From Candidatus Kosakonia sp. 282A-S69 (lineage in GTDB: Bacteria; Pseudomonadota; Gammaproteobacteria; Enterobacterales; Enterobacteriaceae), in assembly GCF_029433855.1 (NCBI RefSeq), contig NZ_JAROAU010000003.1, positions 1,318,957 through 1,382,956 on the forward strand: DNA of 64,000 bases, written 5' to 3'. Positions 56,294 through 64,000 of the stretch are shown here, piece after piece. The notes under the pieces are model-generated. The model had not been told where the DNA came from, searched no databases, and worked only from the letters and a program-made list of their open reading frames with translations. A program made the translations under genes and the position numbers. The stretch's first letter is position 1. Every line of letters begins with the position of its first letter.

Positions 56294-58834
56294 ATGAAGA
56301 TTATCAAACCGCTGCGGCTCAGCGTGTTAAACCGTCCGTTCCGTTTGCAGGGCCAGAATCATCTGGGCGTTGCCGTGATGGCGCTGGCTGATATGAGTGC
56401 TGCGCCAAAGCTTCGTCCTGAAGTTGAACTCTGGCAACTGGCGGCCAGCGAGTTGCAAACCAGCGGCGGCGTGCTGGATATGGCAATGCCGAAAGCGCGC
56501 GCTGAGTTTCTCGCTACCGGTTATGCCTATACGCAGCACCATCAGGATAAAACAGCCTGTGCGGTTCGTATTGAAGTCGACACGCTGACCAAAACCCTTG
56601 CCGTTACTGGCGATCGTTACTGGGCAGGCTCAAGGGCGACCGCACCGAAACCGTTCGAACAGATGCGACTCGACTGGAGCCGCGCGTTTGGTGGTGAAGG
56701 GTATGAAGAGAACCCGCACGGCATCGGCGCGGTGGTGGAAAACCATAACGGCACGCAGTTCCGTCGCCTGCCAAATATCGAAGCCCTGCAACAACGTGTA
56801 GTGTCGCCGCGCATGAAACCGGAGCCGGCAAGCTTTGGGCCGCTGGATCTGACATGGCCGCGCCGTTTCCGCCGCATGGGCAAAAACTATGATGCCCGCT
56901 GGCTGCAGAATGATTTCCCGGGTTTCGCCCCGGACATCGACTGGCGTGTTTTTAATGCCGCCAGCCCCGATCAGTGGTGGGAGGAGCGCGACTCGCTGCC
57001 GCCGCAGGCCGCATGGCGCATCTGGAACATGCACCCGCAAAAGCCGGTGCAGGAGGGCACGTTACCGCCGTGGCAGGCGCGCTGCTTTATTCAGCGCCAG
57101 CGCGGGGAGGAGATCCTGTTTGAGGAGATCGCGCTGCGTGCCACCACCGTCTGGTTCTTCCCCCATCTTGAGCAGATGGTGCTGATTTGGCACGGCAACC
57201 AGCGGATCAACGAAGATGATGCCGCCGATGTGCTGCACCTGATGCCGGCGCTGGAAAAAACCGGTGCGACACGCTCTGTTAATCACTACCGCAAAGTTCT
57301 CACCCAGCGTCTCGATAAAGAGAAGGGCGCGCTGTTTGCCTTCCGCGAAAAAGATTTGGTGCCGGAGGAGGTGATCGGCCCGTGGATTGACAATGAGGTG
57401 CAGCAAAATCACAGCCCGATGCGCGAGAATCAGAATGCGCGCGCCACACAGTTACGTGAGCAGCACCGGGCGCGGCTGGAAGCGCAAGGTGGCGATGTCA
57501 GTGACCTGATGAAATCTTTTGATGAACCTGAATTGCCCAAACTGGATGAACTGCCTGAGTTTATCGAAGAGATGGAGCGTAAAGCAGCGGAAATGCAGCA
57601 GCAGGCCGAGGCGCGTAAAGCGGAGATGGAAGCAAAATATCCTGACGCCGCTAATGATGAAAATCGCCCTCGCGGCCCGGAATCGATGCACCGTATGAAT
57701 GATATGCTCGAGCGCAACGCTTCGCAGATGAGCGAGAAAAAGCTGGCGCAAAGCCGTGAAGCGCTGCATCAGATGTACCTCATGTCCGCTGCGCAACAGC
57801 CGCCTGCGATCAAACTGACCGGTGATATTGCACTCATTATTCGCCAGCGCGCCGAACGCACCATGGCGCAGGGCGGCGACTTTAGTGGGCTCGATTTAAC
57901 CGGCGCTGACTTCTCCGGTATGGATCTGCGTGGGGCGAACTTCACTCACACGCTGCTGGAGTGCGCGAATTTGAGCGACTGTCAGCTTGATGGTGCGAAC
58001 TTCACGCAGGCGATGCTGGCGCGTGCCGATTTACAAAATGCCTCACTGCGCGACTGCTGCCTGGATAAGGCGAGCCTGGCGCTGGCGCAGTGTAAGGGAA
58101 CCGGTTTTCAGGGGGCACAGTTCAGTGAAACCGAGATGACCGGCGCCTTGTTTGACGCCTGTGACTTTAGTTATGCCCGCCTGAACAATCTCTTATTGCG
58201 GGAAACAGGTTTCAGCGAGTGTCGTTTTAACCACGCCACTATTGATGGCGGCGTCTTTATGGAGCTGACGCTACCGAAGCCGGATTTCAGCCATGCGGTG
58301 ATGAATAAAACCAGCTTTATCAAGTGCGAGCTTCAGCATGCCAGCTTTGCCTGCGCGCAGATGGAGAGCTGCTCATGGGTTGAAAGCCTGCTGGAAGAGG
58401 CGAATTTCGCGGGCGCCACACTGGTGACCTGCGCGGTGGCCTCTGGCGGCACGCTTGCCAGAGCAGATTTCAGCGGTGCGCATCTTAAGCAGAGCAACCT
58501 GCGCCAGGCGTTGTTAACGGGTGCGCGCTTCACTCGGGCCAGGCTCAATAATAGCGATCTCAGCGAAGCGCAGTGCGAAGCGGCGGATTTTAGCGGCGCA
58601 ACGCTTACCGGCAGCATGTTTATTCGTACCGATTTTCGCCGTGCACGTCTTAATGAGGCCAATCTGATGGGGGCGATGTTGCAGAAAAGCCGCCTCGAAG
58701 GGGCCGATCTCAGTTTTGCCAACCTGTTCCGCGCCGATCTCGCGCAATCTTTTACCAGCGAGACGACGCAGCTCCAGGGTGCTTATACCAAACGGGTTAA
58801 AACATTGCCGAAGCGTGACGGGGAGGTGATATGA
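56294..58834 (+). CDS. DUF2169 adaptor fused to pentapeptide repeats
   Basis: 846 residues. About 1-330 is a DUF2169 domain (LRLSVLNRPFRLQGQNHLGV, RLDWSRAFGGEGYEENPHGI). DUF2169 proteins act as T6SS adaptors loading effectors onto VgrG/PAAR, for example with the Agrobacterium Tde2 nuclease. A charged coiled-coil linker follows (about 415-510, MERKAAEMQQQAEARKAEME). From about 529 to 822 come many pentapeptide repeats of the A(D/N)LXX type (DFSGLDLTGADFSGMDLRGA), forming a right-handed quadrilateral helix. Start at ATG 56294 after AAAGGAAG. It overlaps the next gene by 4 bases. The N-terminal part is GC-rich like the T6SS core. Confidence 0.82.
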   Translation: MKIIKPLRLSVLNRPFRLQGQNHLGVAVMALADMSAAPKLRPEVELWQLAASELQTSGGVLDMAMPKARAEFLATGYAYTQHHQDKTACAVRIEVDTLTKTLAVTGDRYWAGSRATAPKPFEQMRLDWSRAFGGEGYEENPHGIGAVVENHNGTQFRRLPNIEALQQRVVSPRMKPEPASFGPLDLTWPRRFRRMGKNYDARWLQNDFPGFAPDIDWRVFNAASPDQWWEERDSLPPQAAWRIWNMHPQKPVQEGTLPPWQARCFIQRQRGEEILFEEIALRATTVWFFPHLEQMVLIWHGNQRINEDDAADVLHLMPALEKTGATRSVNHYRKVLTQRLDKEKGALFAFREKDLVPEEVIGPWIDNEVQQNHSPMRENQNARATQLREQHRARLEAQGGDVSDLMKSFDEPELPKLDELPEFIEEMERKAAEMQQQAEARKAEMEAKYPDAANDENRPRGPESMHRMNDMLERNASQMSEKKLAQSREALHQMYLMSAAQQPPAIKLTGDIALIIRQRAERTMAQGGDFSGLDLTGADFSGMDLRGANFTHTLLECANLSDCQLDGANFTQAMLARADLQNASLRDCCLDKASLALAQCKGTGFQGAQFSETEMTGALFDACDFSYARLNNLLLRETGFSECRFNHATIDGGVFMELTLPKPDFSHAVMNKTSFIKCELQHASFACAQMESCSWVESLLEEANFAGATLVTCAVASGGTLARADFSGAHLKQSNLRQALLTGARFTRARLNNSDLSEAQCEAADFSGATLTGSMFIRTDFRRARLNEANLMGAMLQKSRLEGADLSFANLFRADLAQSFTSETTQLQGAYTKRVKTLPKRDGEVI

Positions 58835-59916
58835 AGAGATTAACGGCCGCAGAACTACAGCAGAAAATAAAGGGCGGCGAAGCGATCATGGAACTCAGCC
58901 TCGACGACCTCGATCTGCAGGGCTGCGATCTCTCCGGCGCGATTTTTCAGGAGGTGTCATTGCAGGGAGCCAACCTGCAAGGCGCGAACCTTAAAGAGAG
59001 CGTTTTTACCGAATGCCAGTTGAGCGGCGCAAATCTTAAAGCCACCATGCTGGAAGAGACGGTATTTAACCAGTGCGAGATGGCGGGCATTACCGCCAGC
59101 GGCGCGACGCTGACCCGCTGCGTTTTTAACGACTGTAATCTGGCAAAGAGTGATTTTTCGCGCATAAGCAGCGATACCAGCCAGTTTATGCGCTGTGCGC
59201 TGGAGCAGAGCCTGTTTAGCGGCTCGACCTTCGATCGCTCCACCTTCTATGAAACCCCGCTTGGCGGCGCGAAGCTCGACAGGTGCCACAACCTGATGAC
59301 CACGCTGTTTGGTATTGACCTGCGTGATGTCGATCTGCAGGAGAGCCAGTTTGAGCGCACCGTCTTTTTTAACTGCGACCAGCGCGGCAAACACTATGCG
59401 AAGCATAAATTCACCGGTTGCCAGTTTACCGATAACCAGCTTGATGGCGCTGATTTCAGTGGTGCCCAGCTTACGCAGTGTAATTTTAAAGGCGCATCAT
59501 TAAAGCAGGCACAGCTTCGTGGTGTGAATGCCACGCAGGCGCTGTTTATGGAAGCAGACTTAAGCGGCGCACAGGCGCAGGGCAGCCTGTTCGATCAGGC
59601 AATTTTTGTCGGCGCGACACTCAACAAAACCTGTTTTAAGCAGAGCCGCTTCTTCCAGAGCATCCTGCAGCAGACGACCGCGCAGGAGGCAGAATTCACC
59701 CTGTGTGATTTGACCTATGCGGACTTCTCTGCCGCCGATGTCCGGCTGGCGGATTTTCGCGGTGCGATCTTTTCGCGCACCCGTTTTCATCGTGCCCGGC
59801 AGGACAATGCGCGCTTCGCCGATCGTAAAGGCATCCTTGAATATGACGAAGAGTTACTGGCGGCGGAAGCCTGGAGCGCCGAACGCCATAGCAGAATTTA
59901 CGGAGACTCATTATGA
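58831..59916 (+). CDS. Pentapeptide-repeat protein of the T6SS cargo operon
   Basis: 361 residues, almost entirely pentapeptide repeats (about 25-335; e.g. DLDLQGCDLSGAIFQEVSLQ), with short non-repeat ends. No signal peptide or transmembrane helix. Overlaps both neighbours by ATGA junctions, so it is made together with the DUF2169 and DUF3540 proteins. It could be a structural partner of the fused repeat domain in the upstream protein. Some pentapeptide proteins mimic DNA and bind gyrase, so an effector or self-protection role cannot be excluded; no evidence for either is seen. Confidence 0.75.
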   Translation: MKRLTAAELQQKIKGGEAIMELSLDDLDLQGCDLSGAIFQEVSLQGANLQGANLKESVFTECQLSGANLKATMLEETVFNQCEMAGITASGATLTRCVFNDCNLAKSDFSRISSDTSQFMRCALEQSLFSGSTFDRSTFYETPLGGAKLDRCHNLMTTLFGIDLRDVDLQESQFERTVFFNCDQRGKHYAKHKFTGCQFTDNQLDGADFSGAQLTQCNFKGASLKQAQLRGVNATQALFMEADLSGAQAQGSLFDQAIFVGATLNKTCFKQSRFFQSILQQTTAQEAEFTLCDLTYADFSAADVRLADFRGAIFSRTRFHRARQDNARFADRKGILEYDEELLAAEAWSAERHSRIYGDSL

Positions 59917-60521
59917 CGAACATTAATCACCAGCTGCTGATGGCGGCGATCCCTGGCGGACAATTTTCCGCGCAGGTCACTCACTGCTTTGAGGATGGCA
60001 GCCTGATGGTTGAAAGCGAAGGCCGCGGCTGGCACTGCCGTCGCGCCGTGAGTTGCGTCATCGCTCCGCAGGCGGGCGATACGGTGCTGATTAGCGCCGT
60101 CGATAACCAGATGTGGCTGCTCGCGGTACTGGAGCGCCAGAACCCGACCTCTGCCGCAGAGCTGAGCGTGCAGGGCGATCTGCATATTGCCAGCCAGGGC
60201 GCACTGAGTCTGAGCAGTGAAGCGCTCAATATCAATGCGGCAAAAGGGGAGTGTCATATCAGCGAGATGAATTACAGCGGCGATAAGATCTCCGCCTGGG
60301 TGTCGCTCTCGCGCATTGTCGGCAAGCGGGCCGAGTCAGTGTGGCAGACCGTGACGCAAATCAGCCAGCAGCTGTTTCGCACCACGCGCCAGACGGAGCA
60401 TGTGCGCGCCGGGCAGCTTGACATGAAAGCGGAAGATTACCTGCGCATGCATGCGCAGAATACGGTGATCACCTCGAAAGCGATCACCAAAGTCGATTCT
60501 GAACAGATCCATATGGGCTAA
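59913..60521 (+). CDS. DUF3540 family T6SS protein
   Basis: 202 residues. N-terminal OB-like barrel (GQFSAQVTHCFEDGSLMVES, GDTVLISAVDNQMWLLAVLE), then a repetitive beta-helical part (LSVQGDLHIASQGALSLSSE) resembling the VgrG needle, and a helical C-terminal region. DUF3540 genes occur in T6SS operons with DUF2169 and DUF4150 and probably help assemble the spike tip. Overlaps the upstream gene by 4 bases; 9 bp to the next gene. Confidence 0.75.
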   Translation: MTNINHQLLMAAIPGGQFSAQVTHCFEDGSLMVESEGRGWHCRRAVSCVIAPQAGDTVLISAVDNQMWLLAVLERQNPTSAAELSVQGDLHIASQGALSLSSEALNINAAKGECHISEMNYSGDKISAWVSLSRIVGKRAESVWQTVTQISQQLFRTTRQTEHVRAGQLDMKAEDYLRMHAQNTVITSKAITKVDSEQIHMG

Positions 60522-60530
60522 GGAGAGAGT

Positions 60531-60923
60531 ATGTTTGCTAACTGCCAGCTGATGGGCGTTGACCTGGCGTTTCCGGACGTCTGCCTGACGCCGATGCCTG
60601 CCCCCACGCCCATTCCCTATCCGGATATTGCGCTGGGGCCAACGGCGATTCCGAATGCGCTCAATATCCTCTTTATGGGAATGCCCGCGCACAATATGGC
60701 GACAGTGACGCCGCTTACCAACGGCGATAACCCTGGTGTCGCCACCGGTGTGGCATCCGGTACCGTGATGGGGCCATCCCGCCACCTGACGGGTGCCTTC
60801 ACCGTTCTGCTAAAAGGAACCCCGGCGACGCGCTTAACCAGTGTGAGCATGCAAAACTCCACCAATGCTGTCGGCATGCGCATTGTGCCGAGCCAGTTCA
60901 AGGTATTGATGCTGGCACCTTAA
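60531..60923 (+). CDS. DUF4150 PAAR-like spike-tip protein
   Basis: 130 residues starting MFANCQLMGVDLAFPDVCLT. DUF4150 is a PAAR-like family expected to cap the VgrG needle. The features are the Pro-rich loop PMPAPTPIPYPD and the conserved NILFMGMPAHNMATVTPLTN and LKGTPATRLTSVSMQNSTNA. It has no C-terminal toxin extension; cargo would be encoded separately. It is the last gene of the DUF2169-DUF3540-DUF4150 operon, and AGGAGAG precedes the start. Confidence 0.82.
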   Translation: MFANCQLMGVDLAFPDVCLTPMPAPTPIPYPDIALGPTAIPNALNILFMGMPAHNMATVTPLTNGDNPGVATGVASGTVMGPSRHLTGAFTVLLKGTPATRLTSVSMQNSTNAVGMRIVPSQFKVLMLAP

Positions 60924-61166
60924 TCCGAGCATTAATACAGATTGATTTTATTAAATATAGAGGCGCATGAGCATCTTCTTATGCGCCCTGACTATATATC
61001 GAGCGTATAGCCGTAATGCCAGGACGGAAAGATGCCGAAGTTGTAAGCTAATCAAATTCATTGTTAGTTATTGATTCAGTGTGAGGTTTTTCCCGTCGAA
61101 ACTGCTTTAAAGGCGCGCCTGATATTCGTTAATATTAAATTACTTGTGATGGAACAGGAGGGTGAC

Positions 61167-61484
61167 ATGGAGTCGATATTAGGCCCACTTATGTTAGGCG
61201 GTTTTATTTTTTGGATTGGATGGTTGTTCTATAAAGATGCAAGAATAGAAAAACATGGTGTTGTTCTCAACGCTAAAATCATTTCTATGCGTGAAACGAG
61301 TTCCAATGATGGTGGCAGTTCAAATGTGCGTTATTCCCTTTGGGTTGACTTTCCTGATGGGCAAAGGTTGGTTGAAGGTAAGGGCACCGTTCCTACTTTT
61401 TATGGAAGTCAGCTTGAGCCGGGAAAAGAGATTAAAATAAAATACCTCGATGATAATAATATTGCATTTATTTTTAACAAATGA
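61167..61484 (+). CDS. DUF3592-like small membrane protein, family C
   Basis: 105 residues from ATG 61167 with a strong GGAGG site; upstream in-frame ATGs lack one. One N-terminal helix (LGPLMLGGFIFWIGWLFY), then a DUF3592-like beta domain (GVVLNAKIISMRETSSNDGG, YSLWVDFPDGQRLVEGKG). Related in plan but not closely in sequence to A1/A2. AT-rich. Function unknown; may be an orphan member of the same protein group. Confidence 0.6.
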   Translation: MESILGPLMLGGFIFWIGWLFYKDARIEKHGVVLNAKIISMRETSSNDGGSSNVRYSLWVDFPDGQRLVEGKGTVPTFYGSQLEPGKEIKIKYLDDNNIAFIFNK

Positions 61485-61653
61485 AGAGGGTGATGGTTTT
61501 GGTTCTTTATTAATAGCGCATGGTGACGTTAAGGAAGAAGTCTGTGCTTGAGTAATTGATCCTAATAACACTCAATTAATTGGGCTATTAATAGTTTATT
61601 TTAAATATATCAATTATGTTTTATGCGCGGCCTTTATAAGTGTCTTTTCATTT

Positions 61654-61962
61654 ATGGTGTTAAGATCCGTTAAAAATGGCATGCTCGAAAAGGAAATCAG
61701 AAAAGACGGAGTTTATGTTAATGGCATAATTACAGCCGTGACGCCGGGTACGCCCACTACCAATGGGCTGGTAAACATTACTGTGGATTATTCTTTTATT
61801 GATCAGAATGGCATGACTCTGACAAGAGAGAACGTTTTAACTGTTGTAAAAACAGTGGACCTGGGCAACTATCAAATTGGTGCAGATATTCCGGTTGTTT
61901 ATCTTAGAGGCGACTCATCTAAGCATATTTTGAGGGAGACGAAAGGCCTTTTAGATATGTGA
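61654..61962 (+). CDS. DUF3592-like protein, family B copy 2, probably 5'-damaged
   Basis: 102 residues from ATG 61654 (then VLRSVKNGMLEKEIRKDGVY), with no ribosome site. The same frame is open upstream to 61552 and encodes a hydrophobic helix (NYVLCAAFISVFSFMV) that aligns with the helix of pseudogene 55337. A possible original GTG start with AAGGAAGAAG lies at 61544 but in another frame and stops at once (TAA). So the helix-coding 5' end is probably cut off by a small indel, and only a soluble fragment could be made. The soluble part resembles DUF3592 (VNITVDYSFIDQNG, IGADIPVVYLRGD). Confidence 0.5.
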   Translation: MVLRSVKNGMLEKEIRKDGVYVNGIITAVTPGTPTTNGLVNITVDYSFIDQNGMTLTRENVLTVVKTVDLGNYQIGADIPVVYLRGDSSKHILRETKGLLDM

Positions 61963-62109
61963 TTGGTTTATTTATGGATTATTTTTATGAGTCAGGAGAT
62001 TGCAGCATCTCATACGCAGCTATCAATCATTTAAAACATTATTTAACAACTGATTAAGATCATAGGTTTTAGCCGTTCTTTAGTTAGCCATTAAAAATAC
62101 ATAGACAAT

Positions 62110-62165
62110 TAAAATCAAAGCTTATACTTTTTCAGTAACTTATTCACAGCGAAAGGGTATTAATT
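62110..62165 (+). repeat. Decayed echo of the vgrG 3' end
   Basis: Bases from about 62114 (AAAATCAAAGCTTATACTTT then TTCAGTAACTTATTCACAG) align with the vgrG 3' end near 54888 (AAAATCGAACCTCAGAACTT then TCTTCAATAACTTATTCATAG). In both cases a TTG-started DUF3592-like gene follows directly. It is not translatable here because of small indels and a stop. Confidence 0.6.
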
Positions 62166-62512
62166 TTGCTCAGCTCTCCTTTAATGACAATTGCAGGGTT
62201 ATAATTGCATGCGTGATTGTTCTCGTTGTTTGTTGCATAACGGATGAGGATTACAACAAATATAGAAAAGAGGGAGTAAAGACTGAGGCAAAAATCATTA
62301 ACAAAGAAAAAATTGGTGCTTCAGGTTCTGGAAATACGCGTTTCCGTATGCTTGTTGAATTTGCGACTAAAGATGGAGTTGCGAGAGTGACAGCTAAGAG
62401 GTTTTTTACTCCTGAAGAGCTCATAAAAATCATGCGAAGGAATACCGTTGTTCTTTATTATATGCCTCAAGTTCCTCAGAGGATTGTAATGATACCTTTT
62501 GAAATGGAGTAG
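62166..62512 (+). pseudogene. Frameshifted DUF3592-like gene, copy A3
   Basis: Begins with a TTG at the same position as copies A1 and A2 (TTG CTC AGC TCT CCT) but hits TAA at 62202. One base deleted near 62198-62201 restores the A1 frame: IIACVIVLVVCCITDEDYNK, then AKIINKEKIGASGSGNTRFR to MIPFEME. An internal GTG at 62213 could give 99 residues lacking half the membrane helix. Very similar to A1 over its whole length. Confidence 0.65.
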
Positions 62513-62542
62513 GTGAGTATTAGATGGTTAATGGATTTTTGA

Positions 62543-63109
62543 ATGCTTACGATCAACACTATGAATCGAAGTATATTTTTTGGGGAAATTAAATTGTTAA
62601 TTCGATCCTTTCTTATTATCGCCACGATGCTCATTTCGTCTCCTCTTTACGCAGACGCAAACCTCACTAAACTAAAAACATTGACTGACTTCGCAGACCA
62701 GCTCAAAGAGACTATCGGCCAGGATGTGAATACCGTTGAGCCGATTGTGGGTCATCCGCTTTTTCGTCTGAATCCGGCCGATGGGGCCTGGCTGACCGCC
62801 AAACCGTTCACGCTTGAAGGCGGAATCACCCTTTCTAATCTCGCTGTGCGCATGGATCGCAACCATCCACCAAAGGTGTTCATCATTCACTATGACGTAA
62901 GTAACGGTTGTATTTTATTGTCCGACGTCAGAAAGGTCTATCCGCAGCTAAAGCTATTTAGTGCGCCACATGGGCACTCGGTTAATGAAACTTTCGCCTG
63001 GATCACCCCTTTAGATAAAAACGGTAATGCGACAGCTTTTGGCTTTCCCTATGCTGAGCCTGCCTGTCTGAAGAGCATGACGCTGCGAAATTTTGCCGAT
63101 GATATGTAA
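62543..63109 (+). CDS. Exported protein of unknown function in T6SS cargo region
   Basis: Up to 188 residues; in-frame starts at 62543 and 62561 (MNRSIFFGEIKLLIRS) are both possible. A signal peptide-like stretch ends near SSPLYADA. The mature part is mixed alpha/beta with two well-spaced cysteines (NGCILLSD, EPACLKSM) that could pair in the periplasm. I do not recognise the family. The place after PAAR-like and DUF3592 genes, the small size and the export signal suit an immunity protein; this is inference and no cognate toxin gene is visible next to it. Confidence 0.55.
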   Translation: MLTINTMNRSIFFGEIKLLIRSFLIIATMLISSPLYADANLTKLKTLTDFADQLKETIGQDVNTVEPIVGHPLFRLNPADGAWLTAKPFTLEGGITLSNLAVRMDRNHPPKVFIIHYDVSNGCILLSDVRKVYPQLKLFSAPHGHSVNETFAWITPLDKNGNATAFGFPYAEPACLKSMTLRNFADDM

Positions 63110-63242
63110 CTTTAATGCGCTCTGTAACACTTTACCTTCTGCATTGCATGCCTTTTTATAGATTCATTCATTACCTGTGATGTATTTTGTTCCGTGGAAT
63201 TAAAACATCATAAGAATCAACTTAAGTTATCAGGGAAAGAGT

Positions 63243-64000
63243 ATGGCCTGTCACCCTCGCACCTTTGGTAAGGTATTGCGTTACGCTGCTTTATTGTCCT
63301 GCCTGTCATTTACGCTGCCTCATGCTGCATCAGCCGCGATCGAGCTTAACCAGTACGACAAGTTAGAAACGGTTGAGGGCATCACCGCCAACAAAACGGT
63401 AGTTGTACAACTGAAAAAACTACTGGGCAATGATTACGACAACTTCATTTCTAACTTTGATGTCTATGGTGAGCCGCATCATACCGCAGAGGATGGCCTG
63501 TTCGTTTCTGGCTGGCTGCAGCACCTTGCTCAGGAGAACGCTTCGGTATTTGTCATCTATCCGGATGGACGCCTCTCTGCTGCGTGGATTTTGCCCGACG
63601 ACAGTGTGGTGAACTACCGTACCAATCATCCTGGCGACGGCATCGATAAGGATATTCAACAATGGGCAAGCCAGCTGGAGGGAAAAACACTCCCGGACAT
63701 CGCGCCCCAGGCCAGTAGCTTCTCTGGAACATGGCAGGGCAAGGATAACGACGCCTCAACGTTGAGCCTGAAGTTAACGCAGAAGGGTAGCAAGCTCATC
63801 GGGACTTACTGCTATATCACCCAGGGGGGGAATCGCATTGATTGCGCTGATGAAGATAAACCCAACTTAATGGGCTCGGTGAAAAATAACGTTGCGACAA
63901 TCAGCTTCGATTCAAACTTTGGTGCCGTAAATGGCCAGGCGACATTAAAGCTTGAGGGAAATACGCTACGCTGGACGATGACCCGAACGCCGGAAAATGG
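63243..64000 (+). CDS. Exported protein of unknown function (partial at window end)
   Basis: ATG 63243 follows AGGGAAAGAGT and opens a frame that stays open to the window end (252 codons visible). A signal peptide of about 31 residues ends near PHAASA. The first half (about 32-150) is unrecognised (VVQLKKLLGNDYDNFISNFD). From about 160 a lipocalin-like beta segment is seen (FSGTWQGKDNDAS, LKLTQKGSKLIGTYCYITQG, two cysteines in TYCYI and IDCADED). Exported like the preceding gene and possibly also an immunity-type protein; the C-terminus is unknown. Confidence 0.6.
   Translation, partial: MACHPRTFGKVLRYAALLSCLSFTLPHAASAAIELNQYDKLETVEGITANKTVVVQLKKLLGNDYDNFISNFDVYGEPHHTAEDGLFVSGWLQHLAQENASVFVIYPDGRLSAAWILPDDSVVNYRTNHPGDGIDKDIQQWASQLEGKTLPDIAPQASSFSGTWQGKDNDASTLSLKLTQKGSKLIGTYCYITQGGNRIDCADEDKPNLMGSVKNNVATISFDSNFGAVNGQATLKLEGNTLRWTMTRTPEN

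Overview
The window is chromosomal DNA from a member of the Enterobacteriaceae, most like the Enterobacter/Kosakonia group; the genus is a guess from gene order. The left 24 kb keeps gene content and order that match Escherichia coli almost gene for gene. The encoded proteins (FadD, Rnd, MinCDE, DadAX, TreA and others) align with their E. coli counterparts nearly end to end as I recall them. No tRNA, rRNA, CRISPR array or intact insertion sequence is visible.

Region 1 (1-24025), core housekeeping genes: pabB (cut by the window edge), yoaH, yoaB, yoaA, tsaB, yeaY, fadD, rnd, minE-minD-minC, ycgL, ycgM, ycgN, dsbB, fadR, ycgB, dadA-dadX, cvrA, ldcA, emtA, ycgR, ymgE and treA. Compared with E. 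coli, hlyE-umuDC (between ycgN and dsbB) and nhaB (between dsbB and fadR) are missing. Several rho-independent terminators separate the units.

Region 2 (24026-54936), a complete type VI secretion system (T6SS) entirely on the plus strand after an AT-rich gene-free stretch of about 0.97 kb. It encodes an SH3-like lipoprotein, tssJ, tssK, tssL (with a peptidoglycan-binding OmpA domain), tssM, tagF, tssA, tssB, tssC, a Tai4/Tae4 immunity-effector pair, hcp, a second effector-immunity pair (peptidoglycan-binding lysozyme plus LprI-domain protein), tagH, pppA, a secreted unknown, tagJ, tssE, tssF, tssG, clpV (tssH), a membrane Ser/Thr kinase (ppkA type), a DUF1795 chaperone that looks 5'-truncated, and vgrG (tssI). 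All core components expected of a working system are present. PpkA, PppA and TagH supply threonine-phosphorylation control, with TagF as a second regulator.

Region 3 (54937-64000), a mosaic cargo region. The 3' third of vgrG changes abruptly to AT-rich DNA. It is followed by small DUF3592-like membrane proteins, some intact and some frameshifted or truncated. Next come a DUF2169-pentapeptide fusion, a second pentapeptide protein, a DUF3540 protein and a DUF4150 PAAR-like spike tip in one tightly overlapping operon, then more DUF3592-like genes and two signal-peptide proteins. Non-coding echoes of the vgrG 3' end precede at least one decayed DUF3592 copy, which suggests repeated displacement of vgrG-tail/small-membrane-protein modules.

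The most notable signals are (a) the lysozyme/LprI cassette between hcp and tagH, bracketed by two copies of a 36-nt hairpin element with a compensatory base-pair change, and (b) the decaying array of DUF3592-like genes tied to the exchangeable vgrG tail.
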